A stretch of DNA of 64,000 nucleotides from F-183 sp964627455 (lineage in GTDB: Bacteria; Acidobacteriota; Terriglobia; Bryobacterales; Bryobacteraceae). Both the position numbers and the translations under genes were made by a program. This document shows positions 15,785 through 25,111 of the stretch, in pieces. Under the pieces are notes generated by a model. That model was given only the letters and a program-made list of their open reading frames with translations. It searched no databases and was not told the origin of the DNA. The stretch's first letter is position 1. Every line of letters starts with the position of its first letter. Where the stretch lies: contig CAZVKC010000017.1 of NCBI GenBank assembly GCA_964627455.1, positions 42,983 through 106,982 of the forward strand, read 5' to 3'.

Positions 15785-18412
15785 ATGTGGGCGATTCGCT
15801 GTTTTCTGTTTCTGTTGTCGTTTTCCGCCTGCTTCGGGGCGATCCTCGAAGTGGGACCCGGCAAGCGCTTCGCCCGGCCCTGCGCGGCTTTCGCGGCGGC
15901 AGCTAACGGCGACGACATCGAGATCGACGCTGCCGGCGACTACACGCGCGACGTCTGCAACATCACACGCAACAACCTCTATATCCGCGGCGTCAACGGC
16001 CGTCCCGTCATCGACGGCGCCGGGACCTCAGCCGGCGACAAGGGCATCTGGACCATCCAGGGCAACGACATCATCGTCGACAACATCGAGTTCAAGAACG
16101 CCCGCTCGCGCGACCGCAACGGCGCCGGCATCCGGCATGAAGGCCGCAACCTGCGCGTCCGCCGCTGCTACTTCCACGACAACGAGGACGGCATTCTCGC
16201 CACGTCCAACGCGGAAAGTGAAACGATCATCGAGTTCAGTGAGTTCGAGCGCAATGGGTCTCCCAACGGACTCGCACACAACGTCTACGTCGTCACAGGC
16301 GCGAGGCTGATCTTCCGTTTCAACTATTCGCACCGCTCCATCACCGGTCACCTTCTCAAGACGCGCCTCAAAGAGAACTACATCCTCTACAACCGACTGA
16401 CACAGGAAGACGGCAACGGCAGCTACGAATGCGACATCCCCGATCAGGGCAAGACTTGGTTGGTCGGCAACGTGATCCAACAGGGTCCGGCCTCGGAAAA
16501 CCAGCACATGATCACGTACGGAACCGAATCGCGGGACCGCGTACCCGATTCGTTCCTCTACGCCTTCCACAACACGATCGTCAACGAAACCACCGACCCC
16601 AGGATCGTAACGGAGCGCTTTCTCGCCGCGCCCGGCAACCAGCGGTTCCCCATCGTCTTCGGCAACAACATCATCTTCGGCCGCGGCGACGTGAGTTCGT
16701 CTCCGTCCGTGGTCCTGCTGCAGAACCTCATCACGCAGGATGATCCGCTCTTCACAGATCCCTCGACCTTCGACTATCATCTGCGTGAAGGATCCCCTGC
16801 CGTCGACATCGGGACCGGCGAGTATCCCGCCGAACCCGGCGACATCATCAAGCCCGCCTACGAGTACGTCGCGCCCGCTTGCGGCAAGCCTCGCCGGGTG
16901 GATGCAAACCCTGATTTCGGCGCATTCGAATTCGATCCGCTGCAGGCGCCGCCGCAGGAGTGCGACCTCTCGAGCGCCGGCGACCCCGGCCTGCAATTGA
17001 CGCTCAGCACAGCCTCGATTCTCGGAGGCCTTTCGGGAACCGGCCGTGTGACGCTCGCAAGATCCGCGCCCGCCGAAGGCATGGCGATCTCGCTGCGCAG
17101 TTCCGCGCAGGAACTGCAACTGCCACAGTCCGTGTTCATCGCAGGCGGCGCCGTATCCGCATCGTTCGCCTTCACCACGAAACCCGTCGCCACACCGGCC
17201 GCCGTGAAGATCAGCGCGGAAGGCGACGGCGTCGAAGCCTCACTGCAGATCCTGCTCACCGGCATTGGCGTCGATACGTTCCGGCTCGAACCCACTTCGG
17301 TCGGCGGCGGATCCACCACGGGACTCGGCCGCGTCATCCTCAACGCCAACGCGCCATCAGGCGGACTCGTCGTGCGTTTGTCGAGCGCGAATCCGGATGT
17401 CGCGCAGACGCCCACGCAGGTCACCGTGCCGCAAGGCGCCAACCAGGCCACCTTCACCATTCGGACCTCGCGCGTCGATAACGACACCGATGTAGTGCTC
17501 ACCGCGTCGTCGGGAACCGGCGACAAGACCGCCACGCTCACCGTGCGTCCCACCGGGATCCTGAACCTGCAGCCTGCTTCTGCGCGCATCGGCGGCGGCG
17601 CGGGCGTCAGCGTCCGCATCAACTTTACGGGACCAACGCCGAACGTCGAGGACAACGTCGTGCAGTTCGAAAGCTCGGTCCCTTCGGCGATCCCCGCGCC
17701 GGATCCGCTGCCTGTCGCCGCTGGGGTGACGTTCACCACCGTATCGGTGCAGTCCCGCGGCGTCGCTACTGCGACCCCGGTCGTGCTCACCGCGATCTAT
17801 CGGGGAAGCCGGCAGTCCGTCACCATCACCCTGGATCCGCCGCAACTCGCGACCATCACGTCCACGCTCACCACCTTCGGCAGCGGCGGCACGATCCGCA
17901 TGACGGTTTCGCTGAACTCGCCGTCCCCAGCACCCGATCCGGTTCCGATCAACCTGACTTCTGACTTCCCTCAACTCCTCAAGCTGCCGCCCTCGGTGTC
18001 GATTTCGCCCGGCGCGACGAGCGTGTCGTTCGACGTCCAGACCGAACCCGTGACCGTCCGCACGCGGGTCACCGCCGTTGCGATTCAGGACGGCATCGGC
18101 CGCACGGTCGTACTAAATCTCGATCCGATGGCGATCACCGGACTCACCTGCCCCACGTCGGCAAAGGGCGGATCCGTCATCACCTGCCGGCCAACCATCA
18201 ACGGCCCCGCGCCTGTGGGCGGAGCCGTTATTGACCTGACGACATCCGCGCCGGCGATTGCGGGCGTGCCCGGAAACACGACCATCCCGACCGGTCAGAC
18301 GACGACTTCGTTCCAGTTCCAAACACTGCGTGTGTCGCTCAACTCGACGATCTCCGTTACGGGGACCTTCCGGGGAACGACACGCTCGGTCAACATAACG
18401 CTGACGCCTTAA
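15785..18412 (+). CDS. Secreted right-handed beta-helix protein with five Ig-like repeats
   Basis: 875 residues with signal peptide (CFLFLLSFSACFGA). Residues about 20-390 have pectate-lyase-like beta-helix character: repeated short strands with asparagine turns (NNLYIRGVNGRP, DNIEFKNA, NVYVVTGARLIFRFNYSH) and the DPLFTDPSTFDYHLREGSPAVDIG end. Five tandem repeats of about 95 residues follow (398-875), each with a hydrophobic S-x-GG start, a central L-S-S or L-T-S strand, a P-x-x-V-x-(V/I)-x-x-G stretch and F-x-(V/I)-x-T. These look like Calx-beta/Ig-type adhesive domains. No catalytic triad is obvious. It is probably a surface or secreted carbohydrate-binding protein. Its last 4 bases overlap the convergent zinc-finger gene. 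Confidence 0.82.
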   Translation: MWAIRCFLFLLSFSACFGAILEVGPGKRFARPCAAFAAAANGDDIEIDAAGDYTRDVCNITRNNLYIRGVNGRPVIDGAGTSAGDKGIWTIQGNDIIVDNIEFKNARSRDRNGAGIRHEGRNLRVRRCYFHDNEDGILATSNAESETIIEFSEFERNGSPNGLAHNVYVVTGARLIFRFNYSHRSITGHLLKTRLKENYILYNRLTQEDGNGSYECDIPDQGKTWLVGNVIQQGPASENQHMITYGTESRDRVPDSFLYAFHNTIVNETTDPRIVTERFLAAPGNQRFPIVFGNNIIFGRGDVSSSPSVVLLQNLITQDDPLFTDPSTFDYHLREGSPAVDIGTGEYPAEPGDIIKPAYEYVAPACGKPRRVDANPDFGAFEFDPLQAPPQECDLSSAGDPGLQLTLSTASILGGLSGTGRVTLARSAPAEGMAISLRSSAQELQLPQSVFIAGGAVSASFAFTTKPVATPAAVKISAEGDGVEASLQILLTGIGVDTFRLEPTSVGGGSTTGLGRVILNANAPSGGLVVRLSSANPDVAQTPTQVTVPQGANQATFTIRTSRVDNDTDVVLTASSGTGDKTATLTVRPTGILNLQPASARIGGGAGVSVRINFTGPTPNVEDNVVQFESSVPSAIPAPDPLPVAAGVTFTTVSVQSRGVATATPVVLTAIYRGSRQSVTITLDPPQLATITSTLTTFGSGGTIRMTVSLNSPSPAPDPVPINLTSDFPQLLKLPPSVSISPGATSVSFDVQTEPVTVRTRVTAVAIQDGIGRTVVLNLDPMAITGLTCPTSAKGGSVITCRPTINGPAPVGGAVIDLTTSAPAIAGVPGNTTIPTGQTTTSFQFQTLRVSLNSTISVTGTFRGTTRSVNITLTP

Positions 18413-18630
18413 ACAAAAATTTGCCCGGTCCCCTTGCAGGGACCACAAGGCAGCGCGCCCTCACCTCTGCAGAAACGGCATTGATCCGGCGGATCCTTGT
18501 GGTCGTAGCCAATCCCCTTGCATTTACTGCAGCGCAGCGCGCCCGAACCGTCGCAGGATGCGCAGGTCACGCTCTTTTTCCTGGTGCTGTCCGTTGGTTG
18601 CATGTCTTCAAGAGGGTTAGCGTAATTCAT
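18409..18630 (-). CDS. Stand-alone DnaJ-type zinc-finger protein
   Basis: A 73-residue protein containing four C-x2-C-x-G-x-G motifs (CASCDGSG, CSKCKGIG, CRFCRGEG, CGPCKGTG), the full set of a DnaJ central zinc-binding domain, but with no J domain or substrate-binding domain. Such isolated domains occur in plant BSD2-type chaperones and scattered bacteria. The two zinc sites could hold unfolded clients or assist metallo-enzyme assembly; this is inference. It lies 12 bases after the acyl-CoA ligase gene in the same direction and overlaps the convergent beta-helix gene by 4 bases. Confidence 0.8.
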   Translation of the reverse strand: MNYANPLEDMQPTDSTRKKSVTCASCDGSGALRCSKCKGIGYDHKDPPDQCRFCRGEGALPCGPCKGTGQIFV

Positions 18631-18642
18631 ACCCCCTGCGGA

Positions 18643-21288
18643 TCAACTCTCTACAGAAAAACTGACGTACACGGCCTCATCGCGCGGCCGGTATTCCGAC
18701 CGGAAGCCCAGTTTTTCGCAAACCCGCAGCATGCCGCGATTCTCCGGCAGCACCAACCCATCCACGATGCGGACCCGCTCGGCTCTCGCCACATCCAGGA
18801 TTCGCCGCATCAACTCGGTGCCGAGTCCGCTACGCTGCAACGAATCGGAGATCACGATCGCGAACTCCGCTGTATCGTCGGTGCGGGATCGAACCAACCG
18901 CACCACACCCAGCGTCACGCCGTCTTTGTCCGCAACCAGCGCGATCTCCCGGTCGTAATCGACGAAGCAGACCCGCGTCAGCCGTTCGTGCGCGATGCGG
19001 TCGCTCAGCTTCAGGAACCCGAAATAGCGAGAATACACGGTGCGATCCGACAGCGTCGTGTGGAACTTCGCGATCGACGGTTCGTCTTCCGGACGAATCG
19101 GCCGGATGCAGCACGCAGACCCGTCCCGCAGCGTCGTCTTCCACGAATACTGCGCTGGATACGGCCGGATCGCCGGCGGAGGAATCTTCTTCCCCGGCTC
19201 AAACAGCAGGATCCGCGCATCGAGCGCCATCACCCCGCTCGACGACACCAGCAGCGGATTGATGTCGATCTCCTGAATCTCCGGCACGTCCAGCACCAGC
19301 GTGCTGAAATGCACCAGCACCTCTTCGAGAGCGGCGGTATCCGCCGGCGGACGCCCGCGGACTCCTCGCAGCGCCTTGCTCACCCGCGTACGCTCCATCA
19401 TCCGCCGCGCCAGCGTTGTATTCAGCGGCGGCAGTGCGAGAGCGCTGTCCTGATACACCTCCACGAACTCGCCGCCGGATCCGAACATCAGCACCGGCCC
19501 GAACTGCGGATCCGACGCCGAACCGAGAATCACCTCGTATCCCTGCCGCCCGTCCGCCATGTGCTGCACGGTCGCGCCGTCGAAGCCCGGAATCGCCGAA
19601 AGCTCCCGATATGCGGCGCGAACCTCGCCTTCGTTGCGCAGGTCCAGGCGTACGCCGCCGACGCCGCGCTTGTGCGACACCGTTTCCGAATGCAGCTTCA
19701 GCACCACGGGATATCCGATTTCCGCCGCGTGGGCGCAGGCTTCCTCTTCCGTGCCGGCCAGTTGCGTCTGCACCGACGGGATCCCGTACAACTCCAGGAT
19801 CCGCTTCGATTCAAACTCGGTCAGCAGCACGCGTCCCTTGGCTCGCACCTTCTGCACGATCCGCCGGGCCTCATCCTTGTTTTCCGGCAGGCTTTCCACC
19901 TGCGACGGCGTTTCGTATAACGCCCGAAGGTTTTCGCTGTACCGCCACATGCTGGCGAATACGCGCGCCGCTGTATCCGCAAACGGAAAGTTCGGGATCC
20001 CCCGCCGTTCCAGCACATCGATCGCGCCGGCCACTGCCGCCCCGCCCATGAAACTCGCCAGCACCGGCTTTCCCGACGGCAGTTTCACCTGCGCCATCGC
20101 TTCCGCCAGGCGGGTGCAGGAGGTCATCCCCTGTGGCGTCACCACCACGATTACCCCATCGGCGCCGGGATCCCGCACCACGATTTCCAGCGACTTCGCC
20201 ATCCGCTCGCCGTCTGCATCACCAAGAACATCCACGGGATTGCCGTGGCTCCAGTGCGAAGGCAGCAGGCTGTCCAGCTTCTGCATGGCGTCGCCGCTCA
20301 ACTGCGCCAGGTCGCCGCCACTTTCGAGCAGCGCGTCCGCCGCCATCACCGCGGGACCTCCCGCATTCGTCAGAATCGCCAGCCGCTTGCCTGCAGGACG
20401 AGGCTGCTTCGCCAGCGTGTTCGCAATATAGAACAGGTCTGCGATGCGGCTCACGCGCAGCACGCCGCAGCGCCGGAACACGGCTTCAATCACCCGGTCG
20501 CTCGTCATCATCGCGCCCGTGTGGGACGCTGCGGCTCGCTCCGCCGCCTCAGTGCGCCCGGCCTTGACGACGATCACCGGCTTGGTCTGCGCAACGGCCC
20601 GCGCCGCCGATACGAAGCCCCGGGGATCATCAATCGATTCGACATACAGCAGGATGCTGCGCGTGTGCGGATCACTGCCGAGGTAATCGATCAGGTCGCC
20701 CCATCCAACGTCGCTCATCGATCCGACCGAGACGAAGGCGCTGAACCCGAGTCCATTGCGCTGGCTCCAATCGAGCACCGACGTGCAAAGCGCGCCGCTT
20801 TGCGATGCGAATGCTACGCTGCCCGGCGAAGCGGCCTGCGTGGCGAACGTGGCGTTCAAACCCGCGAAAGGACTCATCAAACCCATCGAGTTCGGCCCGA
20901 GGATCCGCATCCCGGTTCGCCGGGCCTCTTCGAGAGCCGCGTGTTCCAGCCGCCTGCCTTCATCACCGGCTTCGCGGAATCCCGCCGAAATGATGATCGC
21001 CCCGCCGACACCGGCTTCCGCGCATTGGCGCACGACTTCCGGAACCGTCGCCGCGTGCGTCGCGATTACCGCCAGGTCGATCTTCGCGGGGATCGCCTGC
21101 ACGCTCGGGAACGCCTTCGCCCCCAGCACCTCATCGCGCCTGGGATGCACCGGAAAGACGCGTCCTCGAAACGGCGCGGCCAGCAGGTTCGTGAACAGCG
21201 CCCGCCCGACGGAAAACTCCGTCTCCGTTGCGCCGATCACCGCCACATTCGCCGGGCGGAAAAAGACATCGAGCGAATACTGACCCAT
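18643..21288 (-). CDS. Bifunctional ADP-forming acyl-CoA ligase / GNAT protein acetyltransferase (Pat-like)
   Basis: 881 residues in the order CoA-binding domain (1-130, VAVIGATETEFSVGRAL), succinyl-CoA-ligase-like domains (150-460) with the phosphorylated-histidine-type ASHTGAM and LTNAGGPAVMAAD, ATP-grasp domain (about 480-690, IGYPVVLKLHSETVSHKRGVG) and C-terminal GNAT domain (about 715-881). The GNAT CoA loop reads QRSGLGTEL. This is the layout of YfiQ/PatZ lysine acetyltransferases. In PatZ the ligase half is inactive; here the histidine motif is kept, so ADP-forming acetyl-CoA synthesis remains possible. It may regulate AMP-forming acyl-CoA synthetases. It is monocistronic or paired with the zinc-finger gene. 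Confidence 0.9.
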   Translation of the reverse strand: MGQYSLDVFFRPANVAVIGATETEFSVGRALFTNLLAAPFRGRVFPVHPRRDEVLGAKAFPSVQAIPAKIDLAVIATHAATVPEVVRQCAEAGVGGAIIISAGFREAGDEGRRLEHAALEEARRTGMRILGPNSMGLMSPFAGLNATFATQAASPGSVAFASQSGALCTSVLDWSQRNGLGFSAFVSVGSMSDVGWGDLIDYLGSDPHTRSILLYVESIDDPRGFVSAARAVAQTKPVIVVKAGRTEAAERAAASHTGAMMTSDRVIEAVFRRCGVLRVSRIADLFYIANTLAKQPRPAGKRLAILTNAGGPAVMAADALLESGGDLAQLSGDAMQKLDSLLPSHWSHGNPVDVLGDADGERMAKSLEIVVRDPGADGVIVVVTPQGMTSCTRLAEAMAQVKLPSGKPVLASFMGGAAVAGAIDVLERRGIPNFPFADTAARVFASMWRYSENLRALYETPSQVESLPENKDEARRIVQKVRAKGRVLLTEFESKRILELYGIPSVQTQLAGTEEEACAHAAEIGYPVVLKLHSETVSHKRGVGGVRLDLRNEGEVRAAYRELSAIPGFDGATVQHMADGRQGYEVILGSASDPQFGPVLMFGSGGEFVEVYQDSALALPPLNTTLARRMMERTRVSKALRGVRGRPPADTAALEEVLVHFSTLVLDVPEIQEIDINPLLVSSSGVMALDARILLFEPGKKIPPPAIRPYPAQYSWKTTLRDGSACCIRPIRPEDEPSIAKFHTTLSDRTVYSRYFGFLKLSDRIAHERLTRVCFVDYDREIALVADKDGVTLGVVRLVRSRTDDTAEFAIVISDSLQRSGLGTELMRRILDVARAERVRIVDGLVLPENRGMLRVCEKLGFRSEYRPRDEAVYVSFSVES

Positions 21289-21382
21289 AAGTTACATTCT
21301 GTTGCATGTCCCGGGCCATCGCGCGACCTGCCGTCGTGGCCCCTGAGTTGCACTATCGAAATACGTCAGGGAGGACAAAACC

Positions 21383-21832
21383 ATGCGGACCGGAGAGCTT
21401 TGCACGAAAGATCCCGTATTCATCGAGCGTGAAGCGAGCGTACATCAGGCTGCGGCCGCGATGCGGGAGCAGCACGTCGGCGACCTCGTGGTGGTCGATA
21501 GCAAGGAAAACTGCAAGAAACCGGTCGGAATCATCACCGATCGGGATATCGTCCTGTCGGTAGTCGCCCCTCGGCTCGATCCGATGGTCTTCACCGTGGG
21601 CGACATCATGGGCCAGAGCCTGGTCACCGCGCAAGCCGAACAGGATGTGTTCGATACGGTGCATACCATGCGGCTGCGCGGTGTACGCCGGGTGCCCGTC
21701 ATCGACAAGGACGGCGAACTTGCAGGCATATTCGCCATGGATGATTTCGTCGGACTGCTCGCGCGTGAAATGGACGAAGTCTCGAAGCTGATCTACAAGG
21801 AGCGGGACCGGGAATCCAGGACCCGTATGTAG
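21383..21832 (+). CDS. CBS-domain pair protein
   Basis: 149 residues made almost entirely of two CBS motifs (about 8-65 and 70-130) forming one Bateman module: PVFIEREASVHQAAAAMREQHVGDLVVVD, then GIITDRDIVLSVVA, and later VFDTVHTMRLRGVRRVPVID with GIFAMDDFV. Such modules bind adenine nucleotides or S-adenosyl ligands. A strong GGGAGG Shine-Dalgarno box precedes the ATG. It is divergent from the CoA-ligase gene and precedes the metal ATPase by 118 bases. Effector partner unknown. Confidence 0.9.
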   Translation: MRTGELCTKDPVFIEREASVHQAAAAMREQHVGDLVVVDSKENCKKPVGIITDRDIVLSVVAPRLDPMVFTVGDIMGQSLVTAQAEQDVFDTVHTMRLRGVRRVPVIDKDGELAGIFAMDDFVGLLAREMDEVSKLIYKERDRESRTRM

Positions 21833-21873
21833 CCGCCTTCCGTACCCTTTGAATCCGAACGCTCCCCCAAAAT

Positions 21874-21889
21874 TGCGCGTCTTCGCGCA
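21874..21889. promoter_or_regulatory. Small GC hairpin between the CBS and ATPase genes
   Basis: TGCGCG-TCTT-CGCGCA forms a perfect 6-bp stem with a tetraloop. No T-run follows, so it is not a convincing intrinsic terminator. It may be part of the ATPase leader or a weak stop for the CBS transcript. Nothing else recognisable fills 21833-21950. Confidence 0.3.
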
Positions 21890-21950
21890 GTCATAGGCTT
21901 GGGGCGCTCGGAACCGCGGTAGAACCCGGCCCTGGGAGAGGCTGTGCCTT

Positions 21951-24251
21951 ATGAATTCGACACAAGTAAATCGGCTGGTGCTCGCAACCGGCATCGGCTC
22001 GATTGCCTGTGGCGTGATCGCGCAGATGGCTGGATTTCCAGCAATCAGCGCTGCCGTTCTCGCCGCCGCAACCACTGCGGCGCTTCTCCCTCTGACCTTT
22101 GCGGTCACCCGGTCGCTCCTCGAACACAGGATCGGAGTGGATGTCATCGCCCTCCTGGCGATGGCCGGCGCGCTGATCCTGCGTGAATTCCTCGCGGGTG
22201 CGGTCATCGCGGTCATGTTCGCGGGTGGACGGGCGCTTGAGGATTTCGCGCAACAGCGTGCCCAGCGCGAATTGGCCGAATTACTGAAGCGGGCGCCCAG
22301 GTTCGTCCACCGGTATCGTGGCGAGACCCTGACGACGATCACCGTCGAGGAAGTCGAGAGAGGCGACGAACTCCTGGTCAAGCCCGGGGAAGTTGTTCCC
22401 GTAGACGGAGTGGTAGTTGGTGCGCCCGCGGTCTTGGACGAGGCGGCCCTTACGGGGGAGGCGAAACCTACGAGGTGCACGGGCGGAGAGCCTGTTCGCA
22501 GCGGCGCCGTCAACGCAGCCGGCAGTCCGTTTCGCATGCGGGCTACTGCGACTTCCGAACAAAGTACGTACGCAGGCATCATCCGGCTGGTCCGGCAGGC
22601 ACAAGAAGCCAAGGCGCCGCTGGTTCGTCTCGCCGACCACTATGCCATGCTGTTTCTTCCGCTGACGATAGTCGTCGCAGCCATTGCTTGGGGAGTATCC
22701 GGCAACCCGGTGCGCGCACTTGCCGTACTGGTGATCGCGACGCCGTGCCCTCTGATCATAGCCGCTCCGGTGGCCCTGGTTGCAGGTATTTCGCGAGCGG
22801 CGCGCCGCGGCATTATCGTCAAGGGTGGCGGCGCTCTCGAGACGGTGGCGCGGGCCAGCACTCTGGTTCTGGACAAGACCGGAACCGTCACGGCCGGAAA
22901 GCCGGTTCTGAGTAGTATCGAGTGCTTCGGACGCCTGCAACCGGACGAACTTCTTCGTCTCGCGGCCTCGCTTGATCAGGTATCGCCGCATGTACTCGCC
23001 GGCCCGATTCTCCGCGCCGCGAGCGAACGGCGCGTGCCATTATCGTTCCCCTCCGACGTCGTCGAGGAACTTGGAGCCGGCATCCGCGGCCGGGTTGATG
23101 GATTAACGATTGCGTTGGGCAAGGCGTCCTGGGTCCTGAACGGTTGCGCGGCGCCGCCCGCGGTGTGCCGTCTGCAGAGGCGGTTGATGCTGGAGGGCGC
23201 TTCGGGTGTGTTCGTTTCGATTGACGGGAGTGTCGAGGGCGCCCTGATCATGGAAGATCCCGTTCGATCCGACGCCCCCCTCACGCTGAGAAGTCTGCGC
23301 CGTGCCGGATACACCCGAATTGTGCTCCTGACCGGCGACCATTCCGATATCGCCAAGGTAGTCGGGGGAGTCCTGGGTGTCGATCAGGTTTTCGCCGAAA
23401 AATCTCCAGCAGACAAGGTTGAAGCAGTCCGAACGGAGCACAGGAACGCCGTTACGTTGATGGTCGGCGACGGCGTTAACGATGCTCCGGCGCTCGCCGC
23501 TGCTGCGGTCGGAGTCGCCATGGGAGCACGCGGCGCCACCGCTTCGTCCGAGGCGGCGGACGTGGTTCTGGTGCTCGACCGCCTGGACCGAGTCACGGAA
23601 CTGGTGAGCATCGCTCGAAGGTCCAGGCGCATTGCGCTCGAGAGCATCTGGGCAGGTATGATCCTGTCCCTGATCGGGATGGGACTCGGAGCAGCCGGGC
23701 TACTGACGCCAGTCGCCGGGGCCGTTGCACAGGAAGGCATCGACATCCTGGTGATCGCCAACGCGCTGCGCGCCCTCAGCGGCCCTCGCCAGGGTTCCCG
23801 TAGCGGCGGCGACACCGTCCTTTTGGGAAACCGCTACAAGGCGGAACATGACCGGCTCCGGCCAAGGGTGAAGGCCATACGGCAACTGGCGGATCGCCTG
23901 GATCTGCTCGAGCCTGCAGACGCCAAAGCGGAACTGGTTACTCTTCATCGGTTTCTTGCCGAGGAAGTCATTCCTCACGAAACCGCGGAGGACGCCACTG
24001 TGTATCCAGCCATTGCCAAACTCATCGGCGGCGACGATCCGACTGCCGTCATGAGCCGTGGACACCTGGAGATCTCGCATATGGTTGCGGCGCTCGGACG
24101 GCACATTCAGGAACTGGATGGCGCAGGGCCGGCCCCGGAAGACCTCCGCGAATTCAGGCGTCTGCTTTACGGGCTCGATGCCGTGCTGCGGCTGCATTTC
24201 GCTCAGGAGGACGAGGCTTACCTTGCCTTGCTCGATGTGAATGGGCCCTAG
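21951..24251 (+). CDS. P1B-5-type metal-transporting ATPase with C-terminal hemerythrin domain
   Basis: 766 residues. Transmembrane helices at about 10-105 and 215-285 flank the actuator domain (LDEAALTGEAKP). The intramembrane metal motif is T264-P265-C266 (IATPCPLIIA), not CPC or SPC; the phosphorylation site is D308 (DKTGTVTAGKP); MVGDGVNDAPAL closes the P domain. There is no N-terminal HMA domain. Residues about 635-760 form a hemerythrin-like bundle with HRFLAEEVIPHETAEDATVYP, HLEISHM and LHFAQEDEAY. A TPC motif plus hemerythrin tail defines the P1B-5 group, whose studied member (Nia of Sinorhizobium) handles nickel and iron. The di-iron tail may sense iron or oxygen. Codon use is less GC-skewed than neighbours, so acquisition by transfer is possible. 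Confidence 0.92.
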   Translation: MNSTQVNRLVLATGIGSIACGVIAQMAGFPAISAAVLAAATTAALLPLTFAVTRSLLEHRIGVDVIALLAMAGALILREFLAGAVIAVMFAGGRALEDFAQQRAQRELAELLKRAPRFVHRYRGETLTTITVEEVERGDELLVKPGEVVPVDGVVVGAPAVLDEAALTGEAKPTRCTGGEPVRSGAVNAAGSPFRMRATATSEQSTYAGIIRLVRQAQEAKAPLVRLADHYAMLFLPLTIVVAAIAWGVSGNPVRALAVLVIATPCPLIIAAPVALVAGISRAARRGIIVKGGGALETVARASTLVLDKTGTVTAGKPVLSSIECFGRLQPDELLRLAASLDQVSPHVLAGPILRAASERRVPLSFPSDVVEELGAGIRGRVDGLTIALGKASWVLNGCAAPPAVCRLQRRLMLEGASGVFVSIDGSVEGALIMEDPVRSDAPLTLRSLRRAGYTRIVLLTGDHSDIAKVVGGVLGVDQVFAEKSPADKVEAVRTEHRNAVTLMVGDGVNDAPALAAAAVGVAMGARGATASSEAADVVLVLDRLDRVTELVSIARRSRRIALESIWAGMILSLIGMGLGAAGLLTPVAGAVAQEGIDILVIANALRALSGPRQGSRSGGDTVLLGNRYKAEHDRLRPRVKAIRQLADRLDLLEPADAKAELVTLHRFLAEEVIPHETAEDATVYPAIAKLIGGDDPTAVMSRGHLEISHMVAALGRHIQELDGAGPAPEDLREFRRLLYGLDAVLRLHFAQEDEAYLALLDVNGP

Positions 24252-24283
24252 AGGCGCAGCCTCGACATAGAGCGGATCCGAAC

Positions 24284-25063
24284 TCACTTGATGTGTGAGA
24301 AAGCGAGCGGCGACAACATCACCGACGAGATGTTCGAGACGATCTCCGCATCCGAGAAACCCGGCGTGTCGCGTAGCTTCGCCCATTCGGGATCCCGCAC
24401 GAACGCGCTCCAGACCTTCTCGCGCGCGGCGAGGCTTTCGTACCCGAGCATGTAAACGAGGTTCGGCATCTTGCGGCCGATGATCGTGGTTCCGAAAAAC
24501 ACCGGGATCATCCCCAGCCGCCGGAAGATCGCCATCTCCCCATCTGCGAACATCTTCACTTTGCGCGCCAGCGTGACGTTGTTGTTTGATTCGTAGGTCC
24601 GCATCTCGAACACGAGGCTGCCGCGCTTGCCGTCATGCTTGGGGATCTCGAGTCCTGGCATCCACGGCACGGAGCGGATGATCGAGCTTTCGAGCCGCAC
24701 ATACGGAAGGCCGGGCGAAGCAACCAGTTTCTCCGCCGCCTTCTGATACGCAGCATCGGACTCCGTCTTCGCGCGCGTCTCTTCCATCGCCGCCAGCGAC
24801 GCATGCTGCACGATGATCTGCAGGTACGGGCCGTCGGGCGCGATGAGGTTCGAGAACACGCCAATCGGACCGGCGCCATACTTCTTCAAAGTCGGCATGG
24901 CCGTCTTCTCGACGAACTCCACCATGCGCTGGCGCTGCATGTCCGCGCCATTGCGCAAGTACACCGTGCGGACCTCGAAGATGGCAGGCTTAGTATCCGC
25001 TGCATTAGTGGTCAAAGGTGCGGCAGCAGCGGCCGCGGCAGGCAAAAACCGGCGTCTTGTCAT
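24284..25063 (-). CDS. Exported NIPSNAP-family protein
   Basis: 259 residues with a twin-arginine-like leader (MTRRRFLPAAAAAAAPL) and two NIPSNAP/ferredoxin-like alpha-beta repeats: FEVRTVYLRNGADMQRQRMVEF for the first half and FEMRTYESNNNVTLARKVKMF for the second. The second contains the characteristic LVYMLGYESLAAREKVWSAF. NIPSNAP proteins are dimeric alpha-beta barrels with no established bacterial function; several acidobacterial genomes carry many copies with Tat leaders. It is divergent from fumarase, with a 48-base gap. Confidence 0.88.
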   Translation of the reverse strand: MTRRRFLPAAAAAAAPLTTNAADTKPAIFEVRTVYLRNGADMQRQRMVEFVEKTAMPTLKKYGAGPIGVFSNLIAPDGPYLQIIVQHASLAAMEETRAKTESDAAYQKAAEKLVASPGLPYVRLESSIIRSVPWMPGLEIPKHDGKRGSLVFEMRTYESNNNVTLARKVKMFADGEMAIFRRLGMIPVFFGTTIIGRKMPNLVYMLGYESLAAREKVWSAFVRDPEWAKLRDTPGFSDAEIVSNISSVMLSPLAFSHIK

Positions 25064-25111
25064 GATGATGTTGTTTTTATCTTATACGCGCTATCCTCGA
25101 ATTTCAGGACC

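Noticed and set aside
24635..25111. Upstream extension of the fumarase frame
   Set aside because: This part is antisense to the NIPSNAP gene; homologues start at the MQHLEQSL segment (25112).
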